Source: Planctomycetota bacterium (GTDB lineage: Bacteria; Planctomycetota; UBA11346). Taken from it: DNA of 7,295 bases. Positions 1 to 6,046 of the stretch are shown piece by piece. The position numbers and the translations under genes were made by a program. Below the pieces are notes generated by a model, which had not been told where the DNA came from, did no database searches, and worked only from the letters and a program-made list of their open reading frames with translations. The stretch spans positions 1-7,295 of the forward strand of contig JAHEDF010000185.1 of NCBI GenBank assembly GCA_024641365.1. Reading direction: 5' to 3'. The stretch's first letter is position 1, and every line of letters starts with the position of its first letter.

Positions 1-11
1 GCTCGCTATAA

Positions 12-66
12 CTGCAGAGCAATGAGTGACTGCAGAGCAATGAGTGATCGCAGAGCAATGAATTGA
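12..66. repeat. Tandem repeat, three copies of an 18-bp unit
   Basis: Two exact copies of CTGCAGAGCAATGAGTGA stand head to tail at 12-29 and 30-47. A third, diverged 19-bp copy at 48-66 keeps the core GCAGAGCAATGA. Read in the + frame that starts at base 1, the region stays open to a TGA at 64-66 and gives the repeated hexapeptide (C/R)RAMSD, so it could be the end of an upstream gene. In the other two + frames every full unit carries its own TGA, so it could equally be a duplicated 3' end lying after a stop (TAA at 9-11 or TGA at 23-25). The window is too short on the left to decide. The array ends 25 bp before the chosen ATG of the prepilin peptidase. Confidence 0.85.
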
Positions 67-91
67 CGTTATCGCGGTGTTTGCGACAACC

Positions 92-1243
92 ATGACGATG
101 TCCGCTGTCATAGCGTTTTTGTTTGGTGCCTTTATTGGCTCTTTTTTGAATGTGTGCATTCATCGATTGCCGCGCAATGAAAGTGTCGTTTTACCGCCGA
201 GCCGTTGTTATAGCTGCGGTACTCATGTGCAGTGGTACGATAATTTACCGATAATTAGTTATCTGTTGTTGCGAGGAAAATGTCGCTGGTGCGACGCGCC
301 GTTTAGTCCACGCTATGTCATTTTAGAAATCGTCGTTGCCCTCATTAGTGGTGGGGTGGTATTGTGGGCTTCGACGAGTCCGTATGCGGTTGCGCCCTGG
401 TTATTAATTGCGGGCGTTAGCGAACCAATTGCACGAGCCATTGCCGCCTGCGTTATTTTATCAATGTCGTATATGTTAATTGTTTCATCATTTATTGATT
501 TAGAGCACACCATTATACCCGATGAAATTACCAAGCCGTTTCAATTAGTTGCGCCATTTTTAGCAATGGGAACAGGCGTGGTGATGTCCCATCATGCTTT
601 ATTTAATCCAATAGAATGGTTAATTCGCTACGATGCATTTGGCCATCCATCAGCAACCACCGGACGCTTTCTCACTATTTTTTCAGTCAGTGTGTTTATC
701 GTCTTATTGTTTTTAGCCGTATCATTGCCGCTCGCCAAAATTATTTATAGTCGTTTTTGCCCACCTGAACAACGGTGGAGTGACGATGATCATCGTGGTT
801 TTCGTATTGGCGTATTATGGTTTGTAGCTGCATCTGTACCCGCAGCTATTGCCGTAATTATATTGGCGCTTGTCAAACCAGGTGGCACGTTGGGATGGTG
901 GGTTGCCGGAGTAGGACAGGCAGCAACCGCTGTTTACGGTAGTTTAACCGGATGGATGTCCCTTTATGTTGTTGGCCTTGTAGGAACCATTGTTTTTAGA
1001 CGGAATGCCATGGGTTTTGGCGATGTAAAATTTTTAGCTCCGGTAGGCGCATTTTTAGGACCGATTGGTGTGCTCTATGCATTTTTCGGCGCGGCCATTG
1101 TTGGAACTGTGGTTGGACTTCCCATGCGCCTCATGCGCAAACAACGAGAAATTCCGTTTGGCCCTTGGTTAGCAATTGGCGCAATTATTGCCCTGCTTTT
1201 TGGTCCGGACATGCATAAATTTTTAATGGGTAGCTTTCAATAA
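92..1243 (+). CDS. pilD: Prepilin peptidase / N-methyltransferase (family A24), enlarged form
   Basis: This is the inner-membrane enzyme that cleaves the leader of type IV prepilins or type II secretion pseudopilins and methylates the new N-terminus. Numbering from ATG 92 (383 residues), the first helix runs into GSFLNV (16-21) and HRLP (24-27). A cytoplasmic zinc-type domain follows with CxxC at 39/42 and CxxC at 64/67, then the RYxILE segment. The catalytic aspartates are D136 (in FIDLEHTIIPD) and D311 (in GFGDVK). About 175 residues separate them, against roughly 60-70 in classical members as I recall, so some 100 residues with extra hydrophobic segments and a charged loop (around 222-237) are inserted. 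Family members are usually about 250-290 residues. The start is uncertain: GTG 77, ATG 92 and ATG 98 are in frame and none has a clear Shine-Dalgarno site. The gene could serve pili or secretion, since no pilin or secretion gene is in view. Confidence 0.95.
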   Translation: MTMSAVIAFLFGAFIGSFLNVCIHRLPRNESVVLPPSRCYSCGTHVQWYDNLPIISYLLLRGKCRWCDAPFSPRYVILEIVVALISGGVVLWASTSPYAVAPWLLIAGVSEPIARAIAACVILSMSYMLIVSSFIDLEHTIIPDEITKPFQLVAPFLAMGTGVVMSHHALFNPIEWLIRYDAFGHPSATTGRFLTIFSVSVFIVLLFLAVSLPLAKIIYSRFCPPEQRWSDDDHRGFRIGVLWFVAASVPAAIAVIILALVKPGGTLGWWVAGVGQAATAVYGSLTGWMSLYVVGLVGTIVFRRNAMGFGDVKFLAPVGAFLGPIGVLYAFFGAAIVGTVVGLPMRLMRKQREIPFGPWLAIGAIIALLFGPDMHKFLMGSFQ

Positions 1244-1244
1244 G

Positions 1245-1266
1245 GGATTAAAGAAAGGATTAAAGA
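1245..1266. repeat. Short tandem duplication in the spacer after pilD
   Basis: The 10-mer GGATTAAAGA occurs at 1245-1254 and again at 1257-1266, a 12-bp period that begins one base after the pilD stop codon. It lies in the 62-bp spacer before the next gene. It contains purine-rich stretches but sits too far upstream (about 40-60 bp) to be the ribosome binding site of the ATG at 1306. It may be a replication-slippage scar or part of a promoter or leader region. Nothing here decides between these. Confidence 0.7.
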
Positions 1267-1305
1267 TCAGCTTGTATAAGAGATACGCAGCGACTAAATA
1301 GACGT

Positions 1306-2712
1306 ATGCGTAGATGGCATCGTCATTGGTTATTTTGGGTTTTTATAAGTTCCTTTCTCTTATTTTGCCTCGCGAGCGCTACGATTTTGTCTTTGCGGTT
1401 AATTGGTAAAAACGATTACAAACAGGTTATTACATCCCTGCGGGATGCAGGAGAAATTGCTACATTAGATGATTATATTTCGTCATTACCCGCAGTAAAT
1501 GAATCGGTGCAGGATCAGTGGAAACAGACGCTCGATCGCATGCTCGACCAAGAGATGTACAACCGCGTTACTGATGAACAGTGGTTTGAATATTTTCTTC
1601 ACGGTAAATCAATCCCGCAAGATGCTCTCGATGAACATGAATTGGCGCGACCAGTCGCTGAGGAGTTGATAAGAATTTTATTGGAAGAAAAGCCAATTGT
1701 CTCTACAGCGGGTTACCTTGCGTCTTGTTTGCCGATGGACAAGAGAAACCGTCCAGAATCTTATCATAAGTTAAATATCCCAAATTTGTTAAACTCTCGT
1801 TCTTTTGCGACGTGGCTGCGTTGTGAACTTTTTTTAAACCCGCACAATACAAAAGCATTAAATGCTTTTGATGCCTATGTACATAGTTTTGTCTCATGTG
1901 GCACATTAATTGACGCGATGATTGCCATAGCGATTCAGCGTATACGTGACGAAACCTATTTGACTTTAGCTTATTACCGACGTCTACCTTCTGCTGTTTT
2001 TGAACCATGGTGTAATGAGACCCCGAATGGGCTGTTATTGGTGAGCGATGCATTTGTAGGCGAACGTGTTATTTTTATAGATGGTTTGATGATGTCGCTA
2101 GGACAACAATTACAGCATGTGAATTACTACTTTGGAGGTTCGCCTTTATCGACATGGGAATCAATTATGGAACCATTCTATGGAGTCTATTTCTGGTCAA
2201 CTATTCATCATGACGCTGCCTTAATTACTCACTCGCATCAGTGTATTAGCACACGATTACGAGGAATTAAATCTGTTACGATACCACCGTATGATAAAGA
2301 CCAATTTTGGGGTATAAGCGGCGCTCTCATGATGCCCAATTTAATCGAATCAGGTATTACAGCTTTAGAACATGGTGCGAACCAGCGCTTGTGCCGATTG
2401 GCTACGCGAATAATGAATGACGTGAAAGCGCCACTTCCTGCAGATACCGAATTATTATGCAGACAATTTCCCTATGCAAAAAATTACGTACATCCGACGG
2501 GTGACACATTTCTTCTTTTATACGAGCGTCTCTCCGATACCCGTTTTCGTTTACTGATCGATCCCGCATCGCCACCAATCGATTTTGATGACACAAGCCG
2601 TATGCGGTCCCGTTGTAACCAACTGGGTAAACCGGCGGCTAGAGAGCGAATTATAACAAAAAATTTAACATTAGAGCTAGATCTTGCTGGTCGACCTGAG
2701 AGCAAACCGTAG
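1306..2712 (+). CDS. Unrecognised 468-residue protein with N-terminal membrane anchor
   Basis: I do not recognise the family. The N-terminus is basic (MRRWHRHW) and is followed by one strongly hydrophobic helix at about residues 8-30. By the positive-inside rule this suggests a cytoplasmic N-terminus and a long periplasmic or exported C-terminal domain of about 430 residues. No signal-peptidase site is convincing, and the C21 in the helix is not in a clear lipobox. After the helix, the segment around 40-65 (LRDAGEIATLDDYISSLPAV) resembles anchored proteins I associate with planctomycete/PVC-like genomes, but this is memory, not a match. The rest has scattered aromatics and several cysteines, with no catalytic motif I can name. 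The region near 398-430 has a pattern of short beta strands (TFLLLYERLSDTRFRLLID). ATG 1306 is the first possible start in the frame, and its Shine-Dalgarno site is weak. It lies 62 bp after pilD on the same strand and may be co-transcribed. A role in pilus or secretion function is only a guess from position. Confidence 0.8.
   Translation: MRRWHRHWLFWVFISSFLLFCLASATILSLRLIGKNDYKQVITSLRDAGEIATLDDYISSLPAVNESVQDQWKQTLDRMLDQEMYNRVTDEQWFEYFLHGKSIPQDALDEHELARPVAEELIRILLEEKPIVSTAGYLASCLPMDKRNRPESYHKLNIPNLLNSRSFATWLRCELFLNPHNTKALNAFDAYVHSFVSCGTLIDAMIAIAIQRIRDETYLTLAYYRRLPSAVFEPWCNETPNGLLLVSDAFVGERVIFIDGLMMSLGQQLQHVNYYFGGSPLSTWESIMEPFYGVYFWSTIHHDAALITHSHQCISTRLRGIKSVTIPPYDKDQFWGISGALMMPNLIESGITALEHGANQRLCRLATRIMNDVKAPLPADTELLCRQFPYAKNYVHPTGDTFLLLYERLSDTRFRLLIDPASPPIDFDDTSRMRSRCNQLGKPAARERIITKNLTLELDLAGRPESKP
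1850..1870. repeat. Perfect 21-bp palindrome inside the unrecognised gene
   Basis: The arms CAAAAGCATT (1850-1859) and AATGCTTTTG (1861-1870) are exact reverse complements around a single central A at 1860. The site lies within the coding sequence, in codons for KALNAF. There is no T-run directly after it on the + strand, so it is not a typical intrinsic terminator. It could be a dyad binding site, a hairpin in the mRNA, or chance. Confidence 0.7.
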
Positions 2713-2715
2713 TTT

Positions 2716-2760
2716 AAAAAAGTGCATATTTACCATCATTTATCTGTGATGTATTTATGC
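2716..2760 (-). terminator. Probable rho-independent terminator of the che operon
   Basis: In the spacer between the converging genes, an imperfect hairpin can form from GCATA (2724-2728), TA (2731-2732) and CATCA (2734-2738) pairing with TGATG (2747-2751), TA (2752-2753) and TATGC (2756-2760). This is about 12 base pairs, interrupted by a 2x2 TT/TT internal loop and one bulged C. On the - strand the stem is followed after two bases by six T residues (complement of 2716-2721), which fits termination after cheB. The stem is AT-rich and interrupted, so termination may be weak. In the + direction no T-run follows, so I see no good terminator for the gene ending at 2712. Confidence 0.45.
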
Positions 2761-2793
2761 GTGTAAAATTATGCCAACAATAACGGTTTAAAA

Positions 2794-3873
2794 TTAACGT
2801 GATTTCTCATTGTTATCGACCGGGTTATTGTTCAATTCAGGCAAATGCATTTCTGCGACAGCGTTTAAAGTAATTTCTGCAAGATCAGCTGGGGACCCTT
2901 GTTTTTCGACTGCTCCACATGCAGCTGCGGCGCATGGCATGCCGTACACAATCGCACTGTGTTCATCTTGCGCAAATGTGCGAGCGCCTTGATTGCGCAT
3001 AGCTAACAATCCATCAGCGCCGTCTTCTCCCATGCCAGTCAATAAAACACCGACAGCATTTTTCCCTGCTTCTCTGGCTACACTATGAAATAATACATCA
3101 ACTGATGGTCGGTGAAAGTGAACGGGATCGGCATTGGTGATGACGGTTTGATAACGGGCACCACTACGTTTAATCTCAAGATGTTTTCCACCCGGTGCAA
3201 TATAAACCATGCCTGGCATAATTTCTTCACCGCCAACGGCTTCATGGACACGCATAGAAATCATTTCATCAAGGCGGTCGGCAAATGAGCGCGTAAACAT
3301 TGGTGGCATGTGTTGCACGATAACCATGCCGGGTGCATCAGCGGGCAAGGGTTCTAAAAATTCACGAATAGCTTGTGTGCCACCTGTTGATGCGCCGACA
3401 GCAACAATTTTATTGGTTGTCCTGGCCAGTGTTGGCAAACTAGCACACGGCGTCGTATGCAGTGCACCTTGCCAGGGGCGTGGTGTTGCTTTAGCTGCAG
3501 CTCTTACACTGGATGCCAATATGCGACCAAGTGAACCAAGATCGTACGCTGAGCCGGGTTTGCACAGCACATCAACCGCTCCAAGTTCCAATGCTTTAAT
3601 AGCTTCTTCTGACCCACGACGCGTCAAACTTGAAATAACCACAACTGGCATTGGGCGATAACGCATAATGCGTTCAAGAAAAGTTAAGCCATCTAAACGC
3701 GGCATTTCCAAATCAAGTGTTAGGACATCGGGATTAAGCGATAACATCATTTCTCGCGCTTCGTACGGATCAGCGGCTGTGGCGACTACAGTAATGTCTT
3801 CAGCTTCAGATAATGATTCGCTGATGACACGACGTGCCGTGCTGCTGTCATCGACGACCAGAACCTTGATCAT
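2794..3873 (-). CDS. cheB: CheB, receptor methylesterase / glutamine deamidase
   Basis: CheB is a response-regulator enzyme that removes methyl groups from receptor glutamates, and deamidates glutamines, when phosphorylated by CheA. The receiver domain (about 1-120) has the acidic pair D8/D9, the phosphorylation site D54 in TLDLEMP, the VVISSLT segment and K105 in CKPGS. After a linker (about 121-153), the methylesterase domain has the catalytic triad S162 (GASTGG), H188 (VQHMP) and D284 (GMGEDGADG). At 359 residues it has normal family length. The tail is rich in Asn (LNNNPVDNNEKSR). It is the last gene of the operon, starting 2 bp after the cheX stop, with a GGAG ribosome binding site inside the last codons of cheX. 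All catalytic residues are present, so it should be active. Confidence 0.98.
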   Translation of the reverse strand: MIKVLVVDDSSTARRVISESLSEAEDITVVATAADPYEAREMMLSLNPDVLTLDLEMPRLDGLTFLERIMRYRPMPVVVISSLTRRGSEEAIKALELGAVDVLCKPGSAYDLGSLGRILASSVRAAAKATPRPWQGALHTTPCASLPTLARTTNKIVAVGASTGGTQAIREFLEPLPADAPGMVIVQHMPPMFTRSFADRLDEMISMRVHEAVGGEEIMPGMVYIAPGGKHLEIKRSGARYQTVITNADPVHFHRPSVDVLFHSVAREAGKNAVGVLLTGMGEDGADGLLAMRNQGARTFAQDEHSAIVYGMPCAAAACGAVEKQGSPADLAEITLNAVAEMHLPELNNNPVDNNEKSR

Positions 3874-3875
3874 GA

Positions 3876-4316
3876 TTAATTCTCCGCACGTTCGACGATA
3901 ACCAAACCAATAGTGCCTTCGGAGGTGCTCAGGGCGAGATGGTGATGTTGTAATAAATTTTCAGGAAAATTTTCTTTTCGCGGTGACCCTAAACGAATTT
4001 CGCCACCCGTCGTATCTAGAAGCGGCGCAAAATTACCGGCTACCACATTTGTTAATTCACCCATCGCCGAATCAATCATTTCTTCATTAATATTGGAATT
4101 GCCGATTTCATCAATTAAAGTAGCTGCGATTGATTCCGCTAATCCATTGCTGAGCCCAATAACAATAGTGCCGTTTCGTGAACCGTGGTAATCAATAGCG
4201 TGGACAGTAACTAATTCTTTTATAGGAGGCATGTCTGTTGGCCCCAAGACATCGAGGAACGCAAGTCCTTGAAGGACTTCCGCTAATACAAAAACACCTG
4301 CTGTCGTGTCGATCAT
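3876..4316 (-). CDS. cheX: CheX-type CheY-phosphate phosphatase
   Basis: The protein belongs to the CheC/CheX/FliY family, which dephosphorylates CheY-P and so ends the signal. The family motif (S/D)xxxExxNxxxG is present once, in SAMGELTNVVAGN, with E87 and N90 as the catalytic pair and G94. One motif in a 146-residue protein points to CheX rather than CheC, which usually has two. The wording of the motif also matches CheX proteins that I know. The start codon overlaps the cheY stop by ATGA, and the next gene, cheB, begins 2 bp after its stop, so expression is coupled to CheY, its likely substrate. The N-terminal third is less recognisable but has normal length for CheX. A single-motif CheC is the alternative name, and the activity would be the same. 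Confidence 0.88.
   Translation of the reverse strand: MIDTTAGVFVLAEVLQGLAFLDVLGPTDMPPIKELVTVHAIDYHGSRNGTIVIGLSNGLAESIAATLIDEIGNSNINEEMIDSAMGELTNVVAGNFAPLLDTTGGEIRLGSPRKENFPENLLQHHHLALSTSEGTIGLVIVERAEN
3882..3885 (-). promoter_or_regulatory. Ribosome binding site of cheB
   Basis: On the - strand, GGAG lies 8 bases before the cheB ATG, inside the final codons of cheX. The spacing is good and supports ATG 3873 as the start. It also suggests that ribosomes finishing cheX help translate cheB. Confidence 0.7.
4263..4279. repeat. Perfect 17-bp palindrome near the start of cheX
   Basis: AAGTCCTT (4263-4270) and AAGGACTT (4272-4279) are exact reverse complements around G4271. The site covers codons 13-18 of cheX, about 37 bases after its start codon. 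In mRNA it could fold as a 6-bp stem with a 5-base loop and might slow ribosomes early in cheX. It may also be chance. Confidence 0.55.
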
Positions 4317-4702
4317 GGTAATTCTGCCTTTCGCACGATGACGTTTTCAAGTGCAGCACAAAAATCCTCTACACGAAATGGTTTATGAACAAACTGTGCA
4401 CCCATGAGCTTTAAGCGTCGAATGCGCGTGTGATTCGTTTCGGTCGACGCAATTAGCACCGGAAGTGATTTAAATGCATCCATACTTCGAGCCGTCGCCA
4501 AGAATTGTTCACCGTCCATGATTGGCATATTGAGATCTAGGATGGCTAAATCAGGCGGCGCTTCCTGTATAATGCGCAGCGCCTCTTGGCCGTTACCGGC
4601 TTCTCGAATTGAAGCAATTTCAATATTAGAAAGTTGCAGCGTGCGGGATATCATGGCCCGCATAGCTTTACTGTCGTCGATAATAATTATGTGTAGTGAC
4701 AT
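4313..4702 (-). CDS. cheY: CheY-like single-domain response regulator
   Basis: This 129-residue protein is one receiver domain with no output domain. The phosphorylation pocket is complete: D9/D10 (IIDDS) bind Mg2+, D56 (ILDLNMP) is the phospho-acceptor, S86 (LIAS) holds the conserved Ser/Thr position and K107 (VHKPF) the conserved lysine. F104 sits where the switch aromatic (Tyr106 in E. coli CheY) lies. The expected role is to be phosphorylated by CheA and to carry the signal to the motor, flagellar switch or pilus machinery. Which one cannot be told here. It starts 7 bp after the cheD stop and overlaps cheX by 4 bp. Direct adjacency to its probable phosphatase supports its role as the output regulator of this pathway, though a phosphate-sink role is possible if other CheY copies exist. 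Confidence 0.95.
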   Translation of the reverse strand: MSLHIIIIDDSKAMRAMISRTLQLSNIEIASIREAGNGQEALRIIQEAPPDLAILDLNMPIMDGEQFLATARSMDAFKSLPVLIASTETNHTRIRRLKLMGAQFVHKPFRVEDFCAALENVIVRKAELP

Positions 4703-4709
4703 AAGAGTC

Positions 4710-5225
4710 TCACAGGTAAAATGCCAGGCGCCCCCGGGTCATCCGAGTCGCACCGTTATGTAAATCGAGTTGAATAGTACGTGGAATATCACCACCAATA
4801 TCCTCGGCGGCACAGACAAGATGATTTGACCACAACCATTTACGCACAGCAGAGATATTACGGGCACCTATAGCGAATGGATCTTCACCTTTTCCGACCC
4901 GAGCGCCTCCGACTACGATCACGCGTAGGGTATGGCGTGCTGCACCAGCTCTTATTAATTGAGTATATAAATTATTAAGCGCTATGTTAGCAAAGCGATT
5001 TGGTTCATGTTTGATTAAATCTGGATCGCCGCCTTTTGAACTTGGCAATTGTATGTGAGCAAGACCGCCAATGGAAGTGGACGCGCAATACATGACGACA
5101 CCGACACAGCTACCAAGCGCATAAGCCGCAAGAAATCCATCGCGACAACCACCGATAGCAATTTCGCCAATACCCACTTGGGTAGTTTTAGTCAAATCCA
5201 TTGGTGATGTACGGCAACGTATCAT
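4710..5225 (-). CDS. cheD: CheD, receptor glutamine deamidase
   Basis: CheD deamidates receptor glutamines, and in other bacteria it binds CheC to tune CheY-P removal. The family core is plain: VGIGEIAIGG near the N-terminus, the nucleophile C40 in LGSCVGVVMY, H57 in GGLAHIQLP, and the C-terminal IGARNI and AEDIGGDIPRT segments. At 171 residues it is of normal length. One oddity is that the position six residues before the catalytic Cys, Thr in Thermotoga CheD (Thr21) and in most homologues I remember, is Ala34 here (AAYALGSC). The start codon overlaps the cheR stop by ATGA. A second in-frame ATG at 5201 (Met9) would give a start closer to the family's usual N-terminus, but the overlap favours 5225. 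Neither has a strong ribosome binding site. Confidence 0.95.
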   Translation of the reverse strand: MIRCRTSPMDLTKTTQVGIGEIAIGGCRDGFLAAYALGSCVGVVMYCASTSIGGLAHIQLPSSKGGDPDLIKHEPNRFANIALNNLYTQLIRAGAARHTLRVIVVGGARVGKGEDPFAIGARNISAVRKWLWSNHLVCAAEDIGGDIPRTIQLDLHNGATRMTRGRLAFYL

Positions 5226-6046
5226 GGCTTACTATAAACAGCGTGGTTGATGAGCTTAAATTTATGTTCAATTCTTGTCATGCTTTCTGAGTGTCCTAAA
5301 TAAAGCAAACCTCCTGGATCTAATACATTGTGAAAGCGTGATACCAACGTTTGTTGAATTTCTTTGGTAAAGTACATCATCACATTGCGGCAGAAAATCG
5401 CATGAAAACTACCATGCATCGGCCATACATCGAATAAATTAAGTCGTGCAAATGAAACTATAGAACGATATTGTTTCTGAATAGAAAAAAGTCTTTCATT
5501 ACGATCCGACAACTGCATTAATTCAGATCGATAAAGTGCCGGAACTGTGCTCAGACGAGATTCTGGATAGATACCATTTTTTGCGGTTGCTAATGCCCGT
5601 TCAGAAATATCAGTTGCAAGAATAGCGACGTCACAGGGATGGCCGAAGGGAAAAACATTGCGCACGGTATGCGCAAGTGCCCACGCTTCTTCACCAGTTG
5701 CGCAGCCACAACACCAAATGCGTACAGATTCTTGTGCGCGTTCTTTTGCGGGCTTTAAAACATGATGAGCGAGATGATCAAAGTGCCCAGGTTCACGCCA
5801 GAAAAAGGTGTGATTGGTCGTAACCAAATCAATGAGTTGTTGTCGTTCGCGTGCATCTTCTTCAAGTAATGTAACATAGGCATTTAGATCAATTCCCAGG
5901 CGTCGCAGACGTTTGCCAATTCGCGAATTAACCATCGATCGCTTTCCAACATGCAGATTTATACCACAGCCGGCCTGGGCGATTTCCATTATCCGGTCAA
6001 GGCATTTTACATCTTGCATAGTTCGCTCTTTAAATTCGCAAATCAT
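5222..6046 (-). CDS. cheR: CheR, receptor glutamate methyltransferase
   Basis: CheR uses S-adenosylmethionine to methylate glutamates on the cytoplasmic part of chemoreceptors, opposing CheB. The N-terminal helical domain contains the basic helix SRIGKRLRRLGI (about 41-52) and TTNHTFFWREPGHF (76-89), the usual TNxTxFFRE signature. The SAM-binding core follows with RIWCCGCATGEE (109-120), D146 in ATDIS, NLFD (203-206) and IFCRNVMMYF (217-226). The C-terminus GHSESM is also typical. At 274 residues the length is normal. The start is set by a strong AGGAGG and a 4-bp overlap with the cheA stop, though Met10 (ATG at 6019) is a possible alternative. Nothing is missing from the active site that I can see. 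Confidence 0.97.
   Translation of the reverse strand: MICEFKERTMQDVKCLDRIMEIAQAGCGINLHVGKRSMVNSRIGKRLRRLGIDLNAYVTLLEEDARERQQLIDLVTTNHTFFWREPGHFDHLAHHVLKPAKERAQESVRIWCCGCATGEEAWALAHTVRNVFPFGHPCDVAILATDISERALATAKNGIYPESRLSTVPALYRSELMQLSDRNERLFSIQKQYRSIVSFARLNLFDVWPMHGSFHAIFCRNVMMYFTKEIQQTLVSRFHNVLDPGGLLYLGHSESMTRIEHKFKLINHAVYSKP

Noticed and set aside
1275..1280. TATAAG as a -10 promoter box before the gene at 1306.
   Set aside because: No -35 element of any quality stands at the right distance, and the spacer is AT-rich, so such words are expected.
1433..1447. Small hairpin CATCCC-TGC-GGGATG near the start of the unrecognised gene.
   Set aside because: A 6-bp stem is common by chance and no T-run follows.
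2824..2832. GTTATTGTT pairing with AACAATAAC at 2776-2784 as a second terminator stem after cheB.
   Set aside because: The loop would be 39 bases, the stem is AT-rich, and it begins inside the Asn-rich end of cheB. The hairpin at 2724-2760 fits better.
3209..3661. 150-codon open frame on the + strand opposite cheB.
   Set aside because: It lies wholly antisense to a cheB with all catalytic motifs, and its product looks like no natural protein. It is a shadow of coding bias.
3955..3972. Inverted repeat with 8-bp arms in cheX (AAATTTTC / GAAAATTT).
   Set aside because: It is AT-rich and follows from the repeated amino acids ENFPEN in the coding sequence. There is no sign of a regulatory role.
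4223..4272. AGGAGG followed by ATG on the + strand inside cheX, as a possible small gene.
   Set aside because: The spacing is only one base and the frame closes after 13 codons. It is opposite the well-supported cheX.
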